In this document: piece after piece, positions 1-11,224 of the stretch | Layout of the letters: each line of letters begins with the position of its first letter | Numbering within the stretch: position 1 is the stretch's first letter | Origin: Aselliscus stoliczkanus | Taxonomy: Eukaryota; Chordata; Mammalia; Chiroptera; Hipposideridae | Direction: 5' to 3' | DNA: 64,000 nucleotides | NCBI GenBank assembly: GCA_033961575.1 | Contig: CM066732.1 | Location: 84,581,687 to 84,645,686 of the forward strand | Made by a program: the position numbers and the translations under genes | Notes under the pieces: generated by a model | Databases searched by the model: none | Told to the model about the DNA's origin: nothing | The model's input: only the letters and a program-made list of their open reading frames with translations

Positions 1-3000
1 TTATTTTGACATTCAATATTTTATATTAGTTTCAGGTGTACAGCATAGTGATTAGGCATTTATATAATAAGTTTAGTACCCACCTGGCACTATTCTTAGT
101 TATTACCACATTATTGACTATATTCTCTATGCTTTACTTTACATCTGCATGGCTATTTTACAACTACCACTTTGAACTTCTTAATCCCTTCACATTTTCC
201 ACCCAACTCCCTTCCCATCTATCACCCCAATAAACCTAGTACCCATCTGACACCATATATAATTATTACAATATTATTGACTATATGCCTTATGCTATAC
301 CCTACAACCCCATGACTACTGTATAAACATCAATTTGTCTTTCTTAATCCTTTTCCCTTTCTCACTCACCCCCAACCCTCTTCCCATCTGGCGGCCATCA
401 AAATGTTCTCTGTATCTATGAGTTTTTTTCTGTTTTCTTTGTTTGCTTATTTTGTTCTATAGATTCCACATATAAGTGAAATCACATTGCAACTGTCTTT
501 GTCTTTCTGACACTCAACTCAGCACAATATCCTCTGGGTCCATCATGCTGCCACAGATGGCAAGAACCCATTCCCTTCCACGGCTGCGCAATATTCCATT
601 TTATATATTGTATGTACCACCTCTTCTTTATCCATTCTTCCATCAGTGGACACCCAGGCTGCCTCCACATCTTAACCATTGTAAACAATTCTGCAATGAG
701 CATACGGATGCACATGTCCCCTCAAAGTAGCATTTTGGGTTTCTTAAGATAAATACCAGAAAGTGGGATTACTGAGTACTTCTTTGTTTCTTGGTTTAGC
801 TTTTGTTTAAAGTGTATTTTGTCTGGTATAAGTATTGCTACCTCAGCTATTTTGCTCGTTTCCATTTTCATGAAATATCTTTTTCCCATCCCTTTACTTT
901 CAGCATGTGTGCGTCTTTCAATCTGAAGTGAGTCTGGTAGACAGCATATGTAAGATTCTTGTTTTTTAAACCATTCAGCTACCCTATGTCTTTAGATTAG
1001 AGCATTTAACCCATTTACATTTAAAATGATTGTTGATAGATATGCAGTTATTGCCATTTTATTATTCATATTTTTTATCTTTTTTAATATTTATTTATTT
1101 ATTTATTTTGTTTTCTTCTTAAAGAAGTCCCTCTAACCTTTATTATAATACTGGTTTGGTGGTGATGAACTCCTTTAGCTTTTTCTTGTCTGCAAAGCTC
1201 TTTGTCTGTTCTTCTATTCTAAATGATAGCATTGCTGGGTAGAGTAATCTTGGTTGCAGGCCATCACTTTGAATATTTAGTGCCAATCCCTTCTGGCCCG
1301 AAAAGTTTCTGTTGAGAAATCAGCTGACAGTCGTTTGGGAGCTTCCTTGTAGGTAACTAACTGCTTTTCTCTTGCTGCTTTTAAGATTCTCTTTTTATCT
1401 TTTATCTTTGCCATTTTAATTATGATGTGTCTTGGTGTGAGCCTCTTTCGGTTCATCTTGTTTAGGACTGTCAGCACTTCCTGGGCTTGTATATATATTT
1501 CCTTCACCAGGTTAGGGAAGTTTTCTGTCATTATTTCTTCATATAGGTTTTCAATTCCTTGCTCTCTCTCTTCTCCTTTTGGTACCCCTATAATGTGAAT
1601 GTTGATATGCTTGGTGGTATCCCAGGAGCCCCTTAAACTCTCCTCATTTTTTTGGATTCTTTCTTCTGTTAGCTACTCTGATTGGTTGTTTTCTGCTACC
1701 TTATCTTCTAAATTGCTGATTCAATCCTCTGCTTCATCTAATCTACTGCTGATTCCCTCTAATGTATTCTTCATTTCAGTAATTATATTCTTTGTTTCTG
1801 ACTGGTTCTTTTTTAGGTTTTCTATCTCCATTTTATATTTCCTAGCTCTTTGTTGAAGTTTTCCCTGAGATCACTGAGCATCATAATAACCAGGGTTTGG
1901 AATTCTGCATCTGGTACACTGATTGTCTCCATTTTGTTTAGTTCCTTTTCTGGAACTTTGCTCTGTTATTTGGGACATGTTTCTTTGTCACTCCATTTTG
2001 GCTGCCTCCCTGTGTTTGTTTTTTTGTATTAGCTTGGGCTGTTATGCCTCCCGGTCTTAGTAGTGTGGCCTTATGTAGGAGATGTCCTGTGGGACCCAGT
2101 GATGCAGTCTCCTTGGTTACCAGAGCTGGGTGCTCCAGGTGTGTCCTTTGTGTGGGTTGTGTGTACAACTCCTATTGTAGTTGAGCCTTGGTTGTTGTTT
2201 GCACATCAATAGGAAGGATTGACCCTCAGGCTGATTGGTTGTGAGGACTGGCTGTGACACAGTGGAGGAGATGTTGTGCTGGAGCTGACTCTATGGAGCA
2301 GGATTCACTCTAACAGGGCTCTGGTGCCTGCCCAGACTGCCCTTTGGGTGTGTTGTCCTTGGAGGCAACCAGGTGATGCTCTGGCTTGGTTAAAGCTGGC
2401 CACCAAGTGTGCCAGCCCTGGGGTCTCCTGGGAGGGAACTGGCTCCAGATCAAGTTTAGCTACAGCCTGTGCTCTTCCCAGGGCCACCTGGTATGAGCTA
2501 CAAAGCAATCTGCAAATGGCCACCACTCACAGTGGGGTTAGAGGTGTCTTGAGAAGCCAATCTGTGAACTGAGGCTGGCTGTCATTACTGCCGGGCTTAG
2601 GGCTCCTCAGCCAAAGGTATAAGACATGCTGAAGCTAGATGTTGCTTGTCTGGGTTTTGTGAACCTTTGAGAGATTTTATGAAAGTCCACAGCATGAGCT
2701 AAGACAGGTTATTTGTACAGAGAAACCATTGGAAGAGACTTGGGTGTGCCCAAAACTAGGGTGGGGATGGGCCTCCAGGAGTCACTAGGACAGGGCAGAC
2801 AAAAAGTGATAGTCAGTTTGAAGGAGACTCAGATATGGCATCTGCCTACATCTGCATGCAGAGAGGGGAAAAGTTTCAATAAAGAAACAATGGCTTCCAC
2901 CAGCTACTCCATTCAGGACAAAGCTGTCCCTCCAGCCTTTATCTTGAAGTCAGACAATTCAGTTCCTTCCTCTATGTCCCTCACACCTTTCAAGCCACTG

Positions 3001-3378
3001 CCCCATCACTAGTCTTTTTAAGAGGAGCCACCCTCTCCACTGGTTTTCACAACCAGAAGTTATGGAGACTTCTCTCCCTGGCACTGGATCCTGGGCTGGA
3101 GAGCCTGGTATGGGGCTGGGACCCCTCGCTTCTCTGGGGGGGTGCCTCTGCAGCCGAGATATCTCTCCCAATTTTTAATGGTCATACACAGGTGTAGGAC
3201 CAGCCGCTCCTCCCAGTCTCATGATGGCTTCTTCTGTATATCCATAGTTGTAGGGATACAGTTCACCTGACTTCAGGTGATTCTCAGTGATGGTTGTTCT
3301 GTAGTTTAGTTGTAATTGATGTAGCCCTGAGAGGTGAACACAGCATCTACTACTCCTCCATCTTGACCAGATCTAGTT
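1..3378 (-). mobile_element. Half-L1 (HAL1-like) non-LTR retrotransposon, copy 1, 3' end cut by window
   Basis: On the minus strand this reads, from 3378 downwards, as a GC-richer 5' UTR (about 3378-1960), LINE-1 ORF1 (about 1950-1130), a short stretch resembling the start of ORF2 (about 1060-780), then the ORF2 C-terminus and 3' UTR (about 730 to 1). The bulk of ORF2, the endonuclease core and all of the reverse transcriptase, is absent. The same order and the same ORF2 gap recur in the copy at 48195-53312. The 5' end carries the 'ctccatcttg' motif typical of L1 5' ends read in reverse. Several stops and frameshifts show it is inactive. HAL1 is the known family with this structure; assignment to it is by structure, not by a database match. 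Confidence 0.75.
1130..1950 (-). pseudogene. LINE-1-type ORF1 (RNA-binding chaperone), decayed, half-L1 copy 1
   Basis: L1 ORF1p is a trimeric, coiled-coil RNA-binding protein that coats the element's RNA in cytoplasmic particles. The clearest piece is an 84-codon open stretch at 1277-1531 (minus). It contains the ENFPNLVKEI segment, a PRHIIIKMAKIKDK segment and the RLSADFSTET motif, which belong to the RRM and C-terminal domains. Further N-terminal coiled-coil coding sequence lies at about 1550-1950 but is interrupted by stops and frame changes. The frame ends near 1130. The protein is not intact, and no single start codon can be defended. Confidence 0.7.
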
Positions 3379-4489
3379 TGATGCACTTTTGATGGATGTT
3401 CAGCCCAAAGGTTCTCATGGCAAACTCCTGAGCTGATATGTTCTACAAAGGTTGGAAAAGAAATTATGTCTAGAATCTCTCTTAGACCATCTGAAACTTC
3501 TTTGGATACTTTAAGGAATTAGAATGAAATGAAGTACTGCTGGAATCATGGAAAAAGAGGAGCTGGGAGAGAAAGCAGGGATTAGTGTCTTCAACTAAGG
3601 AACAGCACATATTACTGATCTAGATCTCCTAGATGCCTTTGAATTAAAAGATTTTCATTCTATCCCTTCCAGCCATTAAAACACCTAATTTGACTTTTTT
3701 TTAATTCACTCCATCCTGTCTTTCCTTCATGTAGGTAACACCAGATGTTGCAAATGGAAAGGCATTGGGAAAGGCCAGGAAACAGACTCCAGGGCCCTTA
3801 AATCCTACACTCAGCAGGCTGCCTCCAAGCCCAGGCTGTCCCTTTGTGGCAGGGAATACCTTTGTCTAAATTAGAGACAGACCTAGGACCTAAAACAAAG
3901 CAGAACAATGGACAATCAAGTTCCCTTCCCTCTAGGCCTGTACCCACATCTCAGTCCCTTTTATCCCACCTCTTCTGTGCACAAAAAAGAAGTAAATGCA
4001 GGAGGGAAAGAGCACAGAGTTTTGTCCTAATGTCTGGAACAGAGATGGTAGGAGGCCACTCACACAAGTGTGCTAGACCAGGGCAGCAGTCTTAGGCCAT
4101 TTGATTTCACCCTGGACTTTGCTAATATCCTTGAAAGCTCTTGGGTTTTTTTCTTTTACTTACAGTCAAAATAGTCCTGTCTAATATAGCCAGGTATCAC
4201 AGGAAACCAAAATAGTTCAAAAGAATTGTCCATTTCAGTCTCTCTTCTATTTTAAGGTTTACAGCTGGGCCAAAAACAAACAAACAAAAATAAAAAAAAC
4301 AGGTAAACTTTTTCCTTGGATCCCTCTATCCTCTTGTTTTTGTCCACTTTTCTGAATCACCAGCTTTCTTTGGATGCACAGGACCTTCTGGTACATATTC
4401 TTCTGATATTAAATCTTGCTCCCAGAAAATATTATCAACCCATATTGGTGTGTTTTATAATCAATGCTGTCTTACAAAAATAAAATACA
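3379..4489. other. No gene seen; unassigned sequence
   Basis: About 1.1 kb with short chance open frames only (for example 3844-4095). It has no clear repeat similarity that I can name and no convincing splice-flanked exon. Confidence 0.4.
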
Positions 4490-4715
4490 GTATTAAGCAC
4501 AGACAATGTATTAAGAATATTAGCTATTGTCCTACTCAATCATCACAAAATTCTATTAATACAAGTTTGGTAATATTCCCATTTAAGAGATTTGGAAAGT
4601 GAAAAACCATAAACAGCAATCGAAACATTCAAAGTCGTATATCTGGTGAACAACAGAACTGAGATTTGAGCTCAGGACTTTCAATTCCAAATTCCATGCT
4701 CCATCCAAAACAGCC
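4490..4715 (-). repeat. MIR-like SINE, degenerate
   Basis: Contains the reverse-oriented MIR pattern of an A/T-rich 'cccatttaagaga' block followed by a degraded form of the conserved core and an 'agaactgagatttgagctcagga' stretch. It is weakly conserved, so the boundaries are approximate. Confidence 0.45.
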
Positions 4716-4983
4716 TACTGTGTCTCAAAAACAAATGGTCCCATGCAGAGAGTTGCTCAAAATTAACAATAGGATTGCAGAGAGTGTTGTGCACACAAAG
4801 GCAGTCTTGGGGATGAGCAGCACAACGAAGAGCCTATCTACAAGCTCAAAGCAGATAGGGAAAGTGAGAGGAAAGCAGCATGGTTAATATAATCTGCATG
4901 GAAAAAACTGTCCTTACTATCTCTCTTAGCCAAAGAGTTGTGCATCGAACACCTTGTGCATCTTTAGGAGGGAATCTTCTGAG

Positions 4984-5012
4984 TCCTCTGCAACATAAAA
5001 AAAAAAAAAAGG
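4984..5012. repeat. Short A-rich tract
   Basis: An uninterrupted adenine run of about 14 in an A-rich stretch. It could be the tail of an old retroposon, but no body is recognisable next to it. Confidence 0.4.
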
Positions 5013-5243
5013 GCAAGCATTAATATTAATACATAATGATAGAGAAGTGGGACATTTACTCTTTACCAGGGCACTCCTGATAAGGAGCTACTGCCAACTC
5101 TTTGACGGGACAAATTGGTAGTCACAATCAAGCTCAAAACTATTGAAATTCTGATTTGAGGAATCCAGTAAATCCATTTAAGATTATACATTTTGATATT
5201 TTATTTTCAAAATAGCCCTCTTGGTTATAAATAAATATATAAT

Positions 5244-5688
5244 GTATTTATTGGGGGAGGGGAACAGTGTTGGGGAATCGGGGAAGGGGAACAGGCAAGT
5301 TGCTGTCCTTTTGTTCTTCAGTCTAGTTGTGGAGGATGTTGCTTCACTGGCCCATGTTGGTATGATCACTGCGCTCTTCCCGGATGAGGCAGATCGGTCG
5401 CTGGCCTCTGGACGGCCGCTCATGTTGGCTCAGGGCAGCTCATACCAGCTGTCGGCCGCCCATGCTGGCTGCCGGCCACTCACTGTAGCTTATGCAGCCC
5501 ACTGCAGCAGGGGCTGCAGCCTACACCATCGCTGGCGTCTCACAGCAGCCCAGCTCCAGGTCAAGCTGTTGTTCACCATCTTTAGAGAGCAATGTCACTG
5601 GCCCTCATGTGGGATCTGAACTGGGACCCTACTGCTCAGAGCCGGCGTCCCAAGCCAGCTTTTAACCAACGCGCCATTCGGCCAGCCC
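5244..5688 (-). repeat. Long tRNA-headed SINE (about 440 bp)
   Basis: Reverse-oriented copy of a repeat seen at least eight times in this window. Read on the minus strand it begins with a tRNA-like head (GGCTGGCCGAATGGCGCGTT, then a B-box-like GGTTC near 5620), continues through a GC-rich body with clustered 'gcagccc/ggctgc' words, and ends in an 'aataaa' plus A-rich tail near 5244. This copy is fairly diverged. AT-rich flanks (about 5224-5240 and 5690-5706) may be an imperfect target duplication. The family resembles lineage-specific tRNA-derived SINEs of bats and other laurasiatherians. Confidence 0.8.
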
Positions 5689-6479
5689 TGATTATAATTA
5701 TATTTTAAGAAGCCCAGAACAATCATGTTAGTGTCACATACACATGGCCCTGGTGGAGTTTCCCAATCAGGGGTTCCCTGTGCTCAAGTGAGAACAGTTA
5801 TCCTGGCCTGTCTACACTCCTGCACACCTCAGGGAGAAAGCCATTCGGAGTTAGGACTGGGAAAGGACATTTGCATGACAGTTGCCTTAAATTGAGTCTA
5901 TGGTAAAAGAATAATGACCAGTTCTCCTGCTCTTGACAGATACAATGCAAGGATAAAAGTAATAATGCATTTGCCTGCCCCATTGTGTACTAGTAATCTT
6001 AATAAAATAGGAGTTAGTCAAGGTACATCCTTTACAGTCAACCCATGGGTAATATATATTTTTTTAATGTATAAAAACAGGTATTATGTAGGTCACCCAA
6101 GTTAAATGAATTGAGCAATAAAAAATTTGGTAAATACCTTTCTCTGCTGGGCACTGTGCTAGGTACTGTTTTTATTAAAGACTAATTGGGCATTTAGGTG
6201 GCTGGGGAATAGTAATTGCTCTGAAATGTAAGCTGTTTTGAATAATAGCTATCAATTTAATAAGGATTTACTCCACAGACTTTATGGCCACAGAGGGAAA
6301 GGGTTTTAGAAAAAGACTTAAGCTTATAAGGTTCATGCAATTCCATTAAGTAATGTTTTCCCATGAGTCCCTGGAAATGGATATTGCTTTTCCCTGTGGA
6401 ATAACAGGATTTAGGCTTGTTATTAACCAGGAAAAAACAAAATCTTCTGAAAACCCAACAATTGACTAATCTGATCCTT
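5689..6479. other. No gene seen; unassigned sequence
   Basis: Mostly AT-rich sequence between a SINE and a solo LTR. Open frames here are short and overlapping. No named repeat recognised. Confidence 0.35.
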
Positions 6480-6483
6480 CCAG

Positions 6484-7116
6484 TGTAGAGTTAGCTTAAA
6501 ATCTAGCTCCTCAGACTTGCAGTGGGAAAGGAGCTAGTTTTCAAGGTAATAGAGCTAAACCAAGTGAGGCAGGATAGATAGCTCAGGAAATTGACAACCC
6601 CCTCCAGGGTACAACGTGAGGTGCCTCATTGGATACACAAGTAACAAGTGACTGTACCCAGTACCTGCCCTGGAGAAATGCAAGAACCAGTTTCATCCAT
6701 TTCAGCTGATTCCTATGACCTGGACCTTTAGCTAATTATAATGTCATTATAATCTCATTTACAATTACAGTCGCTATGCTCCCATCAAGCATCTGATGCC
6801 ATGACAGTTCTGGAGGAACAAAATAAGGAAGAAAGGCAGGAAATGGAGGGTCCGCCCAGGGGGAGGAGATAAATGAACCTTGTCATTGGGGTGTCACCAA
6901 ACCCCGGGGAGGGATAAAAACCCCTGATCAGACTGTCTCAGAGCTACTCATTCTCTGAGTTCACCTGCACTTTCCTCTCAAGTGTGGGCTCTCATTTTCA
7001 ATAAATCACTTTCACCTTCCTGGATCTGTCTCACTCTTGAATTCTTTCTTGCATGGAAACAAGAACCCGGTCATCACTGCTCCTGTCTTAGACATCGCTG
7101 TGAGCCTCCAGCAACA
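6484..7116 (+). mobile_element. Solo LTR, ERV1/gammaretrovirus-like, with 4-bp target duplication
   Basis: A 633-bp segment that starts TGTAGAG, ends GCAACA, and is flanked on both sides by CCAG (6480-6483 and 7117-7120). A 4-bp duplication is usual for class I (gamma-like) retroviruses. It has LTR promoter architecture: a GGATAAAAAC TATA-like box near 6912, a polyadenylation signal AATAAA at 7000-7005, and a T/C-rich stretch downstream. No internal retroviral sequence adjoins it, so it is probably a solo LTR left by recombination. The family name is not assigned. Confidence 0.65.
7000..7005 (+). promoter_or_regulatory. Polyadenylation signal of the solo LTR
   Basis: AATAAA lying about 85 bp downstream of the TATA-like box, the spacing expected within an LTR R region. 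Confidence 0.5.
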
Positions 7117-7120
7117 CCAG

Positions 7121-7679
7121 TATCAATTTTTCATAGATAAGAGGAAGTATTTTTGTACATCCTTTACTCTCATCTTTGTTTCTTATAAATTGATCATTAG
7201 ATCTATAGGCTTGATGAGATTCAGATTCACTATTTTGCCAAGACCATTTGCTTCATCAATAATTGTATCTATTTACACCAGAAGGAAAATAATGCCTGCT
7301 CATCTCCCTTTATGTGATGTCAGCAGCCATTGATTATCAGTATCCACGTTCACTAATCCACTAGGGCTTGCAGAGGTGACATTCTTTTTCTATCATTCCT
7401 TTTCTATTTATTAGGTGGAATACTTCCATAAAGGAAAATTTCCCCTCAGCAGCTAGCTACCTGGTTACCCTGAGGTACTGTGAGTTCATAGAAGAAACAC
7501 AGGATTCAAAGTCCAGAAGTCATAATGAAAATATTGATAAATTCCACTTTGCACATGCACTGAGAACACACACACTGAAAACACATACACACAAACTTCT
7601 GCATAATCAGAAACACCGCAAGCAAGGTTAAAATACAAATGATAAACTAGATAAATAGTTGTGATGCATATTGCAAAGA
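7121..7679. other. No gene seen
   Basis: AT-rich sequence with a short CA-rich run at about 7567-7593. No recognisable gene or named repeat. Confidence 0.35.
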
Positions 7680-8420
7680 GCTAATCTCCCTCATAAGTAA
7701 AGAATTCCTAGAAATGGATAAGAAAAGAATAATCAGCTGATAGAAAAGCATATGCATAGAGAGTTCACAGAAAGAGAAATATAAATAAAATGTCACTTTA
7801 AGAAATGAGATTATGTCCAGCCTCACTCACAATAAAAATCTAAATTAAAAATACACTAAGATACATATAATTTGATTGCTATCAGGTTAGCAAATATAGA
7901 ACAATTTTGATAACACTCTCTTGGCAGGGCTGTGAAGAAACAGGCTGGTGAAAGTGTAAATTTATTCTCTCCTACAGAGAAGAACTTTGCCAATTTCTAT
8001 CAAAATTACAAATGCATATGCCCTTTTTCTCAGCATTATATAACTGGAAATTTATCCTACAGATATTTTACAGATATGTAAAATTACCTAAGTATGAGTT
8101 GTTTGCTGCAGCATAGGTTGTAAAAGCAAAAGATTGGAAGCAAACTAAAGATTACCAACTGCCAACGATAGATTAGGTAAATAAATTGTTGCTCCTCCAC
8201 ATGATAGAATAGTATGCAGCTATAAAAACAGAAATTCTCTCTCTACTAATATGGAAAGATCTGTAGAATACTGAGAAAAGTGGCTTACTAGAAACAGGTG
8301 GTGGAAGCATTATCCTACTGATGCAGGCAATCAGAGGTTCATTGTCTGTAAAAATTGAAAAGCTACTTAAAATGAACTAAAAATTGTTCTACTTTTTAAA
8401 AAATAACCATATGCTAATAA
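7680..8420 (+). mobile_element. L1 fragment, 3' end, old
   Basis: Shows the sense-strand L1 ORF2 end pattern: 'atagaatagtatgcagctataaaaa' wording near 8205-8225 (the ...YYSAIKK... C-terminal block of ORF2), preceded by the ACCAACTGCCAACGAT type segment (about 8155). Heavily mutated, with no open frame. The 5' limit is uncertain. Confidence 0.6.
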
Positions 8421-8719
8421 TTCTAAACAATAGAGGTCAACTCCCTCCTCCAAAACTCTTTTTATTGGTCTAAGTTCCAGATAATGGCTGACATTTCTAT
8501 TAAGCCCCAGTGGGACACTTCTCCTGTTCTGCCCTTGGCGTGCCACTGGTACTGCACAGTATGTTAACTTTCAGGTTAAAAAGGTGGGAAAATAAGAATA
8601 TACATTGGTATTGGCTTGAATCTGAAGGAAGATATGTCAGAATGTAAACAAGCAATTAATAATAGTGGTGCCATTCGTGGTACAAATGCCAGCATATGGG
8701 GAACAGAGGTTGGAGACAT
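8421..8719. other. Unassigned sequence
   Basis: About 300 bp without a credible coding frame or recognisable repeat. Confidence 0.3.
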
Positions 8720-8727
8720 TTTACTAT

Positions 8728-8785
8728 ACACACACACGTGCACACATGCACACACGTGTGCACACACATGTAAACACATGCATAC
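8728..8785. repeat. Imperfect (CA)n/(TG)n microsatellite
   Basis: Alternating purine-pyrimidine run 'acacacacacgtgcacacatg...' of about 58 bp with ACGTGT interruptions. Confidence 0.8.
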
Positions 8786-9564
8786 ATCGATATGTGACTT
8801 TTGAGCCATGTGAATGTATTACCTATTAAAACTAAATTAAAACAATATGAAAAAAGAAACAGGACAGATATAGATAATTCAAGGGAATGCCCTTCCAATA
8901 ATATGTTTTGGGGAATGCTTACCAATTTTCTTAGGTGTTTTTATAAATTTGCAATTTTTCTCATATCTTACAAAAGGGAGAAATAAAAATACCGAACTTT
9001 CACATCTGCACATAGGATTTTCTAAAAGTACTGCCTTCACATGTGTTCAGGGTTGGAGGGAAAAAAATCGCATATGCTGTAGATGAATGTTATCATTAAA
9101 GATTCTGAAGATTCTGAATAGAGCATCTATTGCCTCATTTGTCTCAGTTCCAGTCAGACTACATACTGCATAATGTATCAAAGTTATATTTATTTATAGC
9201 CTATTAATCACACAAGCTCTTAACAAAGATGCTGGAAGAACTTTTTGAAAATTCAGAAATAGATTTTATGGTCCAATTTTCATCCCCTCTATATATGCCT
9301 ATAACAGTGGGATATTCAAAGGTCATTTTCAACAATTGTCTATAGTGAAGACTCTTAATGCTTTAGTACTAAAAGCAGAGGCCAAATGGTTATATTTTAC
9401 ATAAAAATCTGTGGGAAAAGAGGATTTGAGCAACCCCCAACTAGAGACCAGGAGTGCCCCTGAGGTTCCTGTCTTTGAATCTATCATCTATATTCTAGAG
9501 GCAAAAAGACTGGGAACCATGAAATAGCTGTTTAATAACACTGGAAACTGCTGTAAATAAATAG
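8786..9564. other. No gene seen; pre-integration flank of the provirus
   Basis: AT-rich unassigned sequence leading up to the 5' LTR. It ends with the target-site copy TATCAA at 9565-9570. Confidence 0.4.
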
Positions 9565-9570
9565 TATCAA
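9565..9570. repeat. Target-site duplication, 5' copy
   Basis: TATCAA directly before the 5' LTR, repeated exactly at 14604-14609 after the 3' LTR. Six base pairs is the duplication size typical of betaretroviral integrases. Confidence 0.9.
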
Positions 9571-9910
9571 TGTTGAGGGCCATGACCTCCAATATTGAGG
9601 GGCTTGCAAGGTGGCCTTAGTGGGCTTGGTGAAGCATAAACTTGTTTTTCTGCTTTCATTGTTTCTTTTGCACCTGGAGGGTGCTTACTACTTATTGAGG
9701 TATGTGGTGAGGACGGCCAGTTCCTTGGGACACAAAAGAAAGATGGCTATCAGGGTTAATGGAGAAAAATTGTCTTGAGAAACTGACTCCCTAAGGTTTC
9801 ACTGACCTGTAGGTTTCTGGTAAATAGTTAATGATCTACTTTTCACTGAGGTAATGCATATTTTTCCTGCTATGCTACACGTATCCCTGCACGTACCCCC
9901 TACCTAAAAA

Positions 9911-9923
9911 TATATATATAAAG
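9911..9923 (+). promoter_or_regulatory. LTR core promoter (TATA box)
   Basis: TATATATATAAAG just upstream of the polyadenylation hexamer. The 3' LTR copy differs here by a substitution and a 1-bp indel. Confidence 0.6.
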
Positions 9924-9932
9924 CTTGCAACA

Positions 9933-9938
9933 AATAAA
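9933..9938 (+). promoter_or_regulatory. Polyadenylation signal in 5' LTR
   Basis: AATAAA about 12 bp after the TATA element. This very tight spacing suggests that the signal lies upstream of the cap site in U3, or at the very start of R. The equivalent in the 3' LTR is 14478-14483. Confidence 0.55.
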
Positions 9939-10060
9939 CTGGAGATCTATCTCTCCATTTTCTGTCTTTTACTGCAACAAACAGTTTCTGTCTTTTATCG
10001 ACCGCCGACGCCGTGTACACCTTCTCGAACCCTGGTCAGCGGAGGCAGGTCCCCCGCAAG

Positions 10061-10078
10061 TGGCGCCCGAACAGGGAC
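10061..10078 (+). promoter_or_regulatory. Primer-binding site for tRNA-Lys3
   Basis: TGGCGCCCGAACAGGGAC, two bases after the LTR end, is the complement of the tRNA-Lys(UUU) 3' end used by MMTV and lentiviruses. It differs from the tRNA-Lys1,2 site of Mason-Pfizer-type viruses. Confidence 0.95.
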
Positions 10079-10498
10079 TTGAAGGTTAGTCTTCTCTATT
10101 TTTCCCGACACGGATAGGCTTCCACTGAGGGTGCCGCGGACCCCCTGGCTAGTGACGCCAGGTGAGTATAAGTGGAAATCAAAGATTTGAGGTGTGTGAT
10201 CTACGTCCCTAGAAAACATATATATTACTAACTGTTTCGTGTGCAAGGGTGTGATTGTGTGAGTGAGTGCATATAGTTCCACGGCTCTTCGCTACGGAAC
10301 TTGAGTGGGCTCTAATCTGCCGTTCCGTAATCTGTCATATGGCATAACGGAGACTGACTCGTTCACCTGGGCGGGGGCTTATACCGCAGAGCCTTAGCCA
10401 AGACAGACTTAGTCCCGCGAGGGGCGCGGCCAGACGAGCATCAGAGTGGACATCAAGTGATTGTTTCTTTCTATCCCTTATACTTACTAACATTAAAT
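10079..10498 (+). other. Proviral leader (untranslated, presumed packaging region)
   Basis: A 420-bp stretch between the primer site and gag. It contains a strong splice-donor consensus and several short GC-rich inverted segments (for example around 10300-10440). No long open frame. Packaging function is inferred from position only. Confidence 0.6.
10157..10167 (+). promoter_or_regulatory. Leader 5' splice donor
   Basis: GCCAGGTGAGT is a near-perfect donor (GT at 10162-10163) at the usual leader position for the subgenomic env message. Confidence 0.7.
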
Positions 10499-11224
10499 AT
10501 GGGTCAAACCAGATCTAAGAAACTTAGATTTAATAAAAGAATTATTAACTTAATTTGCTGCTCTCTTGCAGCCAGAGATTTAAAGGTTGGAACTTTTCAG
10601 ATAGCTAAGTTTCTACTTTTTGTTGCCTTCTGGAACTTAATTAAAGATACACTCGTTCCAGAGACTATTTCTGTGCCAACGGCACTATCTGATGAACATA
10701 CGCCGTTATTGTCCACTGCTCACTCTAAAACTAATCTGGCCTTTTCAGTTAAAAAATATACAGATTCAAACAATAATTCAGACAGTGAGGGAAAAAACTT
10801 CCCTCCCCTAGATGCTGCCAAATTGGAAATGGAGGCAGCCAACTATAATGAACAAGATCTATGGAACTTTCCCATTACTAAAAAGGAGGATAAGGGGCCA
10901 GGTCCCCCAAAATATTCAGCTAAAAATGAAGAATACGTAAAACCCCAACCTCCTTTAAAGCATCCTGTAATGCCTATGCCTCCATGTAATTCTAAACCCA
11001 CATCTCGGTTTCGTAGAGCCATTGAGGAGGCAGAGGCAAACGAAAAATTTGATTTTACTCTTTGTTGCCCAGTGGCCTTTGATATGGATCAAAAAGAAGA
11101 TGAATGGCCTTCCTGGGAGCCCCTGCCCTATAAAATCTTAAAAGAGCTGAAATCTGCATGCGCAGAGTATGGACTTGTAGCATCTTATACTCTTTCTTTA
11201 ACACATTGGCAGGGAAATGGATGA
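10499..11224 (+). pseudogene. gag: gag, 5' part: matrix, linker and start of capsid
   Basis: Gag is the structural polyprotein of the particle. I chose the ATG at 10499 rather than the in-frame ATG at 10457 because it gives MGQTRSKK, an N-myristoylation signal (Gly2, Ser6) followed by basic residues, as in betaretroviral matrix. The 241-codon frame holds matrix (about 1-100), an acidic then proline-rich linker with a PPKY late-domain-type motif (residues 136-139) that would recruit NEDD4-family ligases, and the start of capsid from about Pro191. The frame then hits a stop at 11222-11224. Capsid similarity resumes at once in another frame, so a small net frame change near 11213-11222 splits the gene. 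Confidence 0.85.

Larger units (their letters stand above)
9571..10058 (+). repeat. 5' LTR of the provirus (488 bp)
   Basis: Begins TGTTGAGGGCC and ends CCCCCGCA, the canonical TG...CA. It has a TATA-like 'tatatatataaag' at about 9911-9923, an AATAAA at 9933-9938, and a U5 rich in CpG. It matches 14117-14603 almost base for base. It would drive genomic transcription from U3/R. Confidence 0.95.

Noticed and set aside
5221..5619. 132-codon frame, with similar frames at 18221, 26592, 38234 and 48620
   Set aside because: All are translations of the long SINE. The recurring 'VVEDVASLAHVGIIIALF' peptide is a repeat artefact.
10457..10498. In-frame ATG 42 bases upstream of the chosen gag start
   Set aside because: It would bury the MGQ myristoylation signal, which must be N-terminal in gag.
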